Source: Collinsella aerofaciens | GTDB lineage: Bacteria > Actinomycetota > Coriobacteriia > Coriobacteriales > Coriobacteriaceae | Assembly: GCA_021641225.1 (NCBI GenBank) | Contig: JAJWXI010000125.1 | Span: 1 to 5,348, forward strand | Direction: 5' to 3' | DNA: 5,348 bases | In this document: in pieces, positions 1-4,595 of the stretch | Numbering within the stretch: position 1 is the stretch's first letter | Layout: every line of letters begins with the position of its first letter | Translations under genes and position numbers: made by a program | The notes under the pieces: generated by a model | Seen by the model: only the letters and a program-made list of their open reading frames with translations | Told to the model about the DNA's origin: nothing | The model's database searches: none

Positions 1-2
1 CG

Positions 3-608
3 GGCACGGGTAACTGCCACATCTACGTGCATGAATCCGCCGACTTCGATAAAGCACTCAACATTATCGTCAATGCCAAGACCCAGCGCGTGGGCGTGTG
101 CAATGCTGCCGAGTCGCTGCTGGTCGACCGTGCCGTGGCCGATGCGTTTTTGCCCGCGGTCGTGGCCGTGCTGCATGACCACGGCGTGCTCATGCACGGC
201 GACGAGGCCACGTGCGCCGCATGCGCCGACGCCGGGCTTGCCGAGGGCGATGACTACGTTGCCGCGACTGAGGAGGACTGGGGTCGCGAGTATCTGGCGC
301 TCGAGATGAGCGTGAAGGTCGTGGCGAACGAGGACGAGGCCATCGCGCACATCAACCGCTACGGCACGATGCACTCCGAGGCCATCGTTGCAGAGGACAC
401 GGATGCTTGCGAGCGCTTCCTGGACGAGGTCGATGCCTCGGCCGTGTATGCCAACGCCAGCACGCGCTTTACCGACGGCGGCGAGTTTGGCCTGGGCGCC
501 GAGATTGGCATCTCGACCCAAAAGCTCCACGCCCGCGGCCCCTTTGCCGCCGAGGCCCTCACCACCTACAAATACAAGCTCCGCGGCACCGGCCAGGTCC
601 GCCCCTAA
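3..608 (+). CDS. proA: Glutamate-5-semialdehyde dehydrogenase (gamma-glutamyl phosphate reductase), C-terminal part
   Basis: This is the last 201 codons of ProA, cut by the left edge; the frame is open back to base 3 (residues GTGNCHIYVHES), so the GTG at 27 is internal and not a start. ProA reduces gamma-glutamyl phosphate with NADPH to glutamate-5-semialdehyde, the second step of proline synthesis, in the cytosol. The stretch NAKTQRVGVCNAAESLL holds the catalytic cysteine (codon 99-101). The family's C-terminal signatures follow: VKVVANEDEAIAHINRYG near the middle, then FTDGGEFGLGAEIGISTQ and KLHARGPFAAEALTTYKY, ending in RGTGQVRP. The C-terminus is complete, and the family is usually about 415-430 residues, so roughly half lies outside the window. 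It ends 15 bases before a bidirectional terminator and converges on the HD-domain gene. A partner proB may lie upstream, out of view. Family assignment is very secure. Confidence 0.96.
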   Translation, partial: GTGNCHIYVHESADFDKALNIIVNAKTQRVGVCNAAESLLVDRAVADAFLPAVVAVLHDHGVLMHGDEATCAACADAGLAEGDDYVAATEEDWGREYLALEMSVKVVANEDEAIAHINRYGTMHSEAIVAEDTDACERFLDEVDASAVYANASTRFTDGGEFGLGAEIGISTQKLHARGPFAAEALTTYKYKLRGTGQVRP

Positions 609-622
609 ACCCCTCGTAAACG

Positions 623-663
623 AAAACCGCCACAAAGGTGCCTCTCCCCTTTGTGGTGGTTTT
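623..663. terminator. Bidirectional intrinsic terminator, palindrome copy 1
   Basis: A 16-bp inverted repeat (arms 623-638 and 648-663, one G/T wobble at 629/657) encloses a 9-base loop, tgcctctcc. The arms end in AAAA on the left and TTTT on the right, so a hairpin plus U-tract forms in either direction. It lies between the stop codons of proA (608) and the minus-strand HD gene (668), where a shared terminator for convergent genes is expected. It is a near copy of the palindrome at 1330-1372. Confidence 0.85.
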
Positions 664-667
664 GGAA

Positions 668-1267
668 TTAAGCCTGAAAGGTGTCGCGGTCGGGGGCGAA
701 GGACTGCATGGCCGCGATGGTACGGTCGAAGAGTTCGGGGAGCTCCCAGCCCAGCATCTCGGCACCCTGCGTAATCACGTCGCGCGAGCAGCCGGCGGCA
801 AAGCGCTTGTCCTTGAACTTTTTCTTGAGCGACTTGGTCGTAAAGTCCATGACGCTCTTACTCGGACGCATGATGACGGCAGCACCGATCAGGCCGGTGA
901 GCTCGTCGCAGGCAAACAGGATCTTTTCCATCTGCAGCTCGGGCTTGGGCAGCGAGGTGTTGAAGTCCGACGTGTGCGTCTGAATGGCGCGAATGAGATC
1001 GGGAGAGGCGCCCTCGCCTTCAAGGATCTCGGCCGCATAGATGGTGTGGTTCATGGGGTCGTCCTCATGCTCCTCCCAATCTAGGTCGTGCAGCAGACCG
1101 ACGATGCCCCAAAACTCTTCGTTCTCGGGGTCGAACTCGCGCGCAAAGTAGCGCATGGTGCCCTCGACCGTTTCGCCGTGGGTGATGTGGAACGGGTCCT
1201 TATTGTGCTCGTTGAGCAATTCGAACGCACGGTCGCGGGTGATTCCGGCGGAAAGTGGCTCTGCCAT
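668..1267 (-). CDS. HD-domain protein, putative metal-dependent phosphohydrolase
   Basis: A 199-residue soluble protein with no signal peptide or membrane segment. The HD-superfamily metal ligands can be followed in order: H30 (FHITHGETVEG), the H60-D61 pair in GLLHDLDWEEHEDDP, H98 in IQTHTSD, and D121 in FACDELTGLIGA. HD proteins usually hydrolyse phosphoester bonds in nucleotides or related compounds. The LHDLDW form is common in small stand-alone HD proteins whose substrate is not known, so I give no specific reaction. The C-terminal third (MRPSKSVMDFTTKSLKKKFKDKRFA) is Lys-rich. The ATG at 1267 is preceded by AAGGAG (1274-1279 on the minus strand) with 6 bases of spacing, which settles the start. 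The gene is monocistronic: palindromic terminators lie on both sides (623-663 and 1330-1372), so it should have its own promoter between 1268 and 1329. HD assignment is secure; function is open. Confidence 0.88.
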   Translation of the reverse strand: MAEPLSAGITRDRAFELLNEHNKDPFHITHGETVEGTMRYFAREFDPENEEFWGIVGLLHDLDWEEHEDDPMNHTIYAAEILEGEGASPDLIRAIQTHTSDFNTSLPKPELQMEKILFACDELTGLIGAAVIMRPSKSVMDFTTKSLKKKFKDKRFAAGCSRDVITQGAEMLGWELPELFDRTIAAMQSFAPDRDTFQA

Positions 1268-1310
1268 AAAAGACTCCTTGTGCTCGCAGGTATCGCTAAG
1301 AATGAATACT

Positions 1311-1328
1311 ACTAGAACGACTAGAACG
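1311..1328. repeat. 9-bp tandem repeat (actagaacg x2) upstream of the HD gene
   Basis: Two perfect adjacent copies of actagaacg, at 1311-1319 and 1320-1328, sit between the carD terminator and the HD gene start, about 45-60 bases upstream of its ATG. On the minus strand they read CGTTCTAGT twice. They would overlap or lie just upstream of the HD promoter; a weak minus-strand -10-like TATTCA lies just downstream at 1302-1307. They could be a regulator site or simple slippage. No known operator is recognised. Confidence 0.5.
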
Positions 1329-1329
1329 A

Positions 1330-1372
1330 AAAAACCACCACAAAGGTGCCTGTCCCCTTTGTGGTGGTTTTT
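1330..1372 (-). terminator. Intrinsic terminator of carD, palindrome copy 2
   Basis: A perfect 17-bp inverted repeat (arms 1330-1346 and 1356-1372) with a 9-base loop, tgcctgtcc. On the minus strand it lies 12 bases past the carD stop codon and ends in a run of six T (complement of 1329-1334), so it should terminate carD before the HD gene. The + strand also ends in five T, so it can act both ways. Aligned with 623-663 it differs at two of 41 bases, and the flanking aacga is shared. Confidence 0.85.
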
Positions 1373-1384
1373 GGCGCGGATGGG

Positions 1385-1870
1385 TTAGTTGAGGGCGGCT
1401 TGGGCTAGGCGGGCTTCGGCGTCCTCTTCGGTGACGCCCAGGGCCACGGCGAACTCCTCTATGGAGCGGCGCTTGGCCTCCTTAAGTACGCGCATGTAGT
1501 AGGAGCTGGGCTTTTTATCAGCTTCCTCGGCCTGGCGAATGCGGTGCATCATGGTCTTTGCCACGCGGACCGTCTCGGGCGCGCCCAGCTTGAGCTGCTG
1601 CTTAAAGTGCGTCTCCTCAAGCGAGCTGTTACGCTCGGTAAAGGTGTCGCACTCCAGCTCGTCATAGTGGCTCAGCAGGTGCTCGGCATCTTGCTGGGAG
1701 ATGGCGGCATGCAAACGATCGGCCTGCGCCACGGGGTACATGAGGATCGTCTGCGCATGTCCCTGCTTGGTCTCGAGCAACAGCATGGGCTGCGGTGTGT
1801 CGTCCCTAAAACCGACGACGGTGCAGACTCCCTGACCCGGATGAATGACGTGTTGACCGATTGAGAACAT
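1385..1870 (-). CDS. CarD/CdnL-family RNA polymerase-binding transcription regulator
   Basis: A 161-residue protein of normal CarD length (about 160). The N-terminal RNA-polymerase-interacting (CarD/TRCF-like) domain spans roughly residues 1-60: FSIGQHVIHPGQGVCTVVG is the family's opening signature, followed by a beta-rich segment (MLLLETKQ, TILMYPV). Residues about 62-155 are predicted helical, as in the CarD C-terminal DNA-contacting domain (RVAKTMMHRIRQAEEADKK, MRVLKEAKRRSIEEFAVALG). Characterised CarD proteins bind the RNA polymerase beta subunit and stabilise the open promoter complex, mainly at housekeeping and rRNA promoters. Oddity: the protein has no tryptophan at all, while mycobacterial CarD uses W85 to wedge into the upstream edge of the bubble; the matching region here is near residues 80-86 (RNSSLEE). 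It may therefore be a divergent paralogue. The ATG at 1870 follows TGGAGGT (1874-1880, minus). It is divergent from argS and terminated at 1330-1372. Family is secure; role is inferred. Confidence 0.88.
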   Translation of the reverse strand: MFSIGQHVIHPGQGVCTVVGFRDDTPQPMLLLETKQGHAQTILMYPVAQADRLHAAISQQDAEHLLSHYDELECDTFTERNSSLEETHFKQQLKLGAPETVRVAKTMMHRIRQAEEADKKPSSYYMRVLKEAKRRSIEEFAVALGVTEEDAEARLAQAALN

Positions 1871-1884
1871 GCTACCTCCAACTT

Positions 1885-1900
1885 ATACGAATTTGCGTAT
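1885..1900. promoter_or_regulatory. Small dyad at the putative carD transcription start
   Basis: ATACG at 1885-1889 and CGTAT at 1896-1900 form a 5+5 bp dyad with a 6-base spacer. It lies just downstream of the candidate carD -10 and before its ribosome-binding site, a position where a bound protein would block initiation. It is short enough to be chance. Confidence 0.3.
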
Positions 1901-1904
1901 GTCT

Positions 1905-1913
1905 AGAATACCA
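1905..1913 (-). promoter_or_regulatory. Candidate extended -10 promoter of carD
   Basis: Read on the minus strand this is TGG TATTCT, an extended -10 (TGn plus a hexamer matching TATAAT at four positions). Transcription would begin near 1898, leaving a leader of about 28 bases with the GGAGG ribosome-binding site. No good -35 hexamer is seen 16-18 bases upstream, which extended -10 promoters tolerate. Confidence 0.4.
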
Positions 1914-2006
1914 CGCTGACGTGCGGAAACCCTTACTTTATGCAGGAAAAGCACACAACTCCGATAGGTAAGAGTATTCGATAAAAGACACAGCTCATTC
2001 ACGCCT

Positions 2007-2031
2007 TTATGCATTTTCAACGCGTGCATAA
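2007..2031. repeat. Inverted TTATGCA / TGCATAA pair
   Basis: TTATGCA at 2007-2013 and its exact reverse complement at 2025-2031 are separated by 11 bases. The longer form CTTTATGCA also occurs directly at 1936-1944 and 2005-2013. The arrangement suggests binding sites for a dimeric regulator between carD and argS. The half-site has some likeness to arginine-repressor boxes (a TGnAT-type core), but the match is loose. Confidence 0.4.
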
Positions 2032-2086
2032 TCTGCAGGCAGACTGGCATCTTTGAGTGACTCCATACAAGCTGTAGTCAATTTTG

Positions 2087-2096
2087 TGCATATGCA
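2087..2096. repeat. 10-bp palindrome TGCATATGCA
   Basis: A perfect self-complementary 10-mer located about 40-50 bases upstream of the candidate argS -10. It contains the same TGCAT/ATGCA half-site as the inverted pair at 2007-2031, so it may be a further site of the same set. Confidence 0.4.
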
Positions 2097-2136
2097 ATTT
2101 CGATTGGCTTTACCCTGCGATAGTGCCCGTCGCTTG

Positions 2137-2153
2137 TGATAGAGTGCTACAAA
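2137..2153 (+). promoter_or_regulatory. Candidate argS promoter (extended -10)
   Basis: TGA TAGAGT at 2137-2145 fits an extended -10, and TGC TACAAA immediately after (2145-2153) is a second, overlapping possibility. No clear -35 is present at the expected distance for either. The leader would be roughly 55-65 bases, without an obvious attenuator. Confidence 0.35.
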
Positions 2154-2201
2154 CTCTGGCTTTTGCCCTACGAGTGACCAAGAGCTCGGGGGCTTTAACA
2201 C

Positions 2202-2208
2202 AAGGAGG
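2202..2208 (+). promoter_or_regulatory. Ribosome-binding site that fixes the argS start
   Basis: AAGGAGG, a full match to the anti-Shine-Dalgarno core, lies 4 bases before the ATG at 2213. The frame stays open upstream to an ATG at 2084, but that codon has no such site and the added 43 residues do not resemble ArgS, so 2213 is chosen. Confidence 0.85.
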
Positions 2209-2212
2209 ATCT

Positions 2213-4066
2213 ATGCCCGAGAAGATTGAAGAGCTGGTACGCGCTGCGCTTGCTGCGGCCCAGGAGGCCGGCGACCTTTCCGCATTTGAACTTGACGATT
2301 GCGCTATCGAGCGACCGGCTGACACTTCTCATGGCGAGTGGACCTCTACCATGGCCCTGAAGTCCGCCAAGCTGGCCCACTGCGCCCCGCGCAAGATCGC
2401 CGAGGCCATCGTTGCCCATATGCCCGAGGATCCCGCGATCGAGAAGGTTGAGATCGCAGGCCCCGGTTTCATCAACTTCTACCTCTCCGTTGCCGTCAAG
2501 AATGCCATCTTTGGCGAGGCTCGCGAGAAGGGCATGGACTTCGCTAAGTCCAACGTCGGTGGTGGCCTGAAGACCCAGGTCGAGTTCGTTTCCGCCAACC
2601 CCGTCGGCCCCATGCACATCGGCCACGGCCGCTGGGCCGCGCTGGGCGATTCGCTCTGCCGCGTTATGGACCACGCCGGCTATGAGATCCAGCGTGAGTT
2701 CTACATCAACGACCACGGCTCTCAGATGAACACCTTCGGCAACTCCATCAGCACGCGCTATATGCAGCTTGCCGACATCATCGCCAAGCAGGGCGTTGAT
2801 ATCGACGAGGCTCACAAGCTGCTGATCGCCGACCGTGACGCCTTCGTTGCCGACGAGAACGACGAGCATCCCGAGACCCATCCGTATCAGGACAACTTTG
2901 CCGAGACCCTGGGCAAGGACTCCTACGGCGGCGACTACATCATCGACGAGGCCGCCGAGTTCTGGCGCACCGACGGCGACAAGTGGGTCGACGCCGATCC
3001 GCAGGAGCGCATGGAGAGCTTCCGCGAGCGCGGCTATGTGAAGATGGTCGACAACATGCGCGACCTCTGCCACGCCGTCAATTGCGACTTCGATCGTTGG
3101 TACTCCGAGCGTTCGCTGTACGTGAAGGACACCGAGGGCGAGACCGCCGGCACCTCCGCCGTCGACCGCGCTTTTGAGAAGCTCGACAAGATGGGCTACC
3201 TCTACACCAAGGACGGCGCCCTGTGGTTCCGTTCCACCGACCTGGGCGACGACAAGGACCGCGTCCTGATCAAGTCCGATGGCGAGTACACCTACTTCGC
3301 CTCCGACGTTGCCTATCACTGGGACAAGTTCCAGCGCGTCGACCACGTCATCGACATTTGGGGTGCCGACCACCACGGCTACATCGAGCGCGTCCGCTGC
3401 GTCTGCGACGCTCTCGGCTATCCCGGCAAGTTTGAGGTTCTGCTGGGCCAGCTCGTCAACCTGCTGCGCAACGGCAAGCCCGTCCGTATGTCCAAGCGCA
3501 AGGGCACCATGGTGACCCTGCAGGAGCTCGTCGACGAGGTCGGCTCCGATGCCGCTCGCTACACGCTCATCTCCAAGAGCTCCAACCAGATGGTCGACTT
3601 CGACATTGAGGCCGTTAAGAAGCGCGACAACTCCAACCCGGTCTATTACGTGCAGTATGCTCACGCCCGCGTGTGCTCCATCCTGCGCCGTGCCGCCGAC
3701 GTTACCGCCGAGCAGGCCGACGAGATGGGCATGAAGGCCGTTGCCGCCAAGGCCATCGGTGAGAACGTCGATTACTCGCTGCTGACCGACCCGACCGAGC
3801 TCGCCCTTTCGCGCAAGCTCAATGAGCTCACCGACCTGATCGCCAGCTGCGCTCGCGATCGCGCCCCGTTCCGTCTGACGCACTTTGCCGAGGAGCTCGC
3901 CGGCGACTTCCACAGCTTCTACGCTGCCTGCCAGGTGCTGCCGAGCGAGGGCCGTCCCGTCGACCCCGAGCTTTCGCGCGCCCGTCTGGCGGCTTGCGAC
4001 GCTGTCCGCGTGACGCTCGCCCTGGTGCTTACCCTCGTTGGCGTTTCCGCGCCCGAGCAGATGTAA
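2213..4066 (+). CDS. argS: Arginyl-tRNA synthetase
   Basis: A complete class I aminoacyl-tRNA synthetase of 617 residues that joins arginine to tRNA-Arg using ATP. The N-terminal Add1-like domain (about 1-95, with ERPADTSHGEWTSTMALKSA and GPGFINFYL) recognises the tRNA elbow. The Rossmann catalytic core carries the HIGH signature at 135-138 (SANPVGPMHIGHGR). REFYINDHGSQM follows, and the ATP-binding MSK motif is at 426-428 (PVRMSKRKGTMVTL). IWGADHHGYIERV (about 382-394) is typical of the family. The C-terminal DALR anticodon-binding domain (about 475-617) begins at NPVYYVQYAHARVCSILRR. It is somewhat longer than the usual 550-580 residues; part of the excess is an acidic, His-rich segment at about 200-235 before YGGDYIIDEAAEF. 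The start at 2213 follows a strong ribosome-binding site. It is divergent from carD and ends in its own terminator at 4113-4145, so it is probably monocistronic. Confidence 0.97.
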   Translation: MPEKIEELVRAALAAAQEAGDLSAFELDDCAIERPADTSHGEWTSTMALKSAKLAHCAPRKIAEAIVAHMPEDPAIEKVEIAGPGFINFYLSVAVKNAIFGEAREKGMDFAKSNVGGGLKTQVEFVSANPVGPMHIGHGRWAALGDSLCRVMDHAGYEIQREFYINDHGSQMNTFGNSISTRYMQLADIIAKQGVDIDEAHKLLIADRDAFVADENDEHPETHPYQDNFAETLGKDSYGGDYIIDEAAEFWRTDGDKWVDADPQERMESFRERGYVKMVDNMRDLCHAVNCDFDRWYSERSLYVKDTEGETAGTSAVDRAFEKLDKMGYLYTKDGALWFRSTDLGDDKDRVLIKSDGEYTYFASDVAYHWDKFQRVDHVIDIWGADHHGYIERVRCVCDALGYPGKFEVLLGQLVNLLRNGKPVRMSKRKGTMVTLQELVDEVGSDAARYTLISKSSNQMVDFDIEAVKKRDNSNPVYYVQYAHARVCSILRRAADVTAEQADEMGMKAVAAKAIGENVDYSLLTDPTELALSRKLNELTDLIASCARDRAPFRLTHFAEELAGDFHSFYAACQVLPSEGRPVDPELSRARLAACDAVRVTLALVLTLVGVSAPEQM

Positions 4067-4112
4067 TCTGCGGGTCATTTGACCGTGTAGGTTTGGTTTA
4101 ACTGAGCCCTAT

Positions 4113-4145
4113 AAGCCCGATCTCCCACGGAGGTCGGGCTTTTTT
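4113..4145 (+). terminator. Intrinsic terminator of argS
   Basis: A 13-bp stem (4113-4125 with 4129-4141, one T/G wobble) closes a 3-base loop, cac, and runs into six T (4140-4145). The core is AGCCCGA / TCGGGCT. It lies 46 bases past the argS stop codon and is a textbook strong Rho-independent terminator. Confidence 0.92.
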
Positions 4146-4190
4146 CGCAAACGCCGATGTATTGACGAATTTGGAACTGCTGGAAATACG

Positions 4191-4340
4191 AAACTATGCC
4201 GGTTTACTACGATGAATTGAGGAATTCCAACCACGCCGGCTTTTCTCTAAAAAGTGCAAAGCATCTACCTGCGGTTTTAGTTCAACAAGTTTCGGAGTGG
4301 TCGCGGTTGAGCGATTCATCGTAGTAAACCGCCATAGTTT
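4191..4340. repeat. 150-bp element with 27-bp terminal inverted repeats; MITE-like or structured RNA
   Basis: The arms at 4191-4217 and 4314-4340 are reverse complements over 27 bases with a single mismatch (C4199 opposite C4332). The left arm begins aaactatg and ends ctacgatgaat. The 96-base centre has no coding frame but contains further nested pairings: 4228-4235 with 4302-4309 (CAACC.CG / CG.GGTTG, one mismatch) and CTAAAA 4247-4252 with TTTTAG 4275-4280. The whole can therefore fold as one long interrupted hairpin. No target-site duplication is obvious at the edges and no transposase is present. It could be a non-autonomous mobile repeat or a transcribed structured RNA; a weak TTGACG (4162-4167) lies just upstream. 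Coriobacterial intergenic RNA motifs are known (for example Collinsella-1), but I cannot match this to one from memory. Confidence 0.75.
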
Positions 4341-4424
4341 TGGCGGAGGCGGTCAGATTCGTGGGCGGTAAATCAAAGAGTGTACCTTTTGATTAGTCGT
4401 TTATGAACGTCCCCGATGACTAAG
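4341..4424. other. Non-coding spacer between the inverted-repeat element and the rho promoter
   Basis: No gene is seen. The first bases (TGGCGG, 4341-4346) can pair with CCGCCA at 4329-4334 inside the right arm of the neighbouring repeat. A small hairpin, AATCAAA 4371-4377 with TTTGATT 4388-4394, has a 10-base loop and no convincing terminator tract beyond TTTT within its own arm. Confidence 0.4.
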
Positions 4425-4452
4425 TTGCAGGTGGCGGCGGTTGTGTTACACT
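4425..4452 (+). promoter_or_regulatory. Promoter of the putative rho gene
   Basis: TTGCAG (4425-4430) and TACACT (4447-4452) are separated by 16 bases, with TGT (4444-4446) giving an extended -10. Each hexamer agrees with the sigma-70-type consensus at four positions. Transcription would start near 4459, giving a leader of about 137 bases before the GTG at 4596. This is the clearest promoter in the window. Confidence 0.65.
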
Positions 4453-4458
4453 AACGCT

Positions 4459-4595
4459 GCGTAGTTGACGCAATCATCTCGATACAGATCAATGATGTCC
4501 GTCGTTTTGAACGGAGCTAGACTGTTTAGCCGCCCTGAAGGTTTATGCAGGGAGCATGTGATCACAGGGCTTGAAAAGAAAGTTGAGCAAACACT
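4459..4595 (+). promoter_or_regulatory. Long 5' leader of the putative rho gene
   Basis: The leader has no strong Shine-Dalgarno sequence near the GTG; GAAAAGAAAG at 4573-4582 is purine-rich but 13 bases away. GCCCTG at 4532-4537 can pair either with CAGGG at 4548-4552 (5 bp) or with CAGGGC at 4565-4570 (6 bp), two exclusive folds. A perfect 10-bp palindrome, TGTGATCACA, is at 4557-4566. Known rho genes are autoregulated by termination in their leaders, and a long leader fits that, but this is inference. Confidence 0.4.

Larger units (their letters stand above)
1871..2212. other. Divergent carD-argS intergenic control region
   Basis: This 342-base stretch is AT-richer than the flanking genes and has no convincing coding frame. 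It carries the ribosome-binding site and a candidate promoter of carD at its left end, and those of argS at its right end. Between them are repeated TTATGCA-type motifs: 1938-1944, 2007-2013, inverted at 2025-2031, and a TGCATATGCA palindrome at 2087-2096. I looked for a T-box leader, as argS can be under T-box control in Gram-positives, but saw neither the UGGN-type antiterminator sequence nor a terminator hairpin before argS. Confidence 0.6.

Noticed and set aside
638..1084. Plus-strand open frames opposite the HD-domain gene
   Set aside because: They begin inside the terminator palindrome and mirror the HD gene; no start signal or domain.
2007..2201. Small 64-residue minus-strand ORF in the carD-argS gap
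   Set aside because: No recognisable domain, no convincing ribosome-binding site, and it would cover the argS promoter and regulatory motifs.
2084..2212. N-terminal extension of argS to the ATG at 2084
   Set aside because: No ribosome-binding site there, the extra 43 residues do not resemble ArgS, and a full AAGGAGG precedes the ATG at 2213.
2097..2212. T-box leader controlling argS
   Set aside because: No T-box antiterminator sequence, specifier stem or terminator hairpin precedes the start codon.
2195..4078. A 627-codon open frame on the minus strand opposite argS
   Set aside because: It is an antisense shadow produced by GC-rich codon bias; its product is Val/Gly/Leu/Asp-rich with no domain, while the plus strand encodes an unmistakable ArgS.
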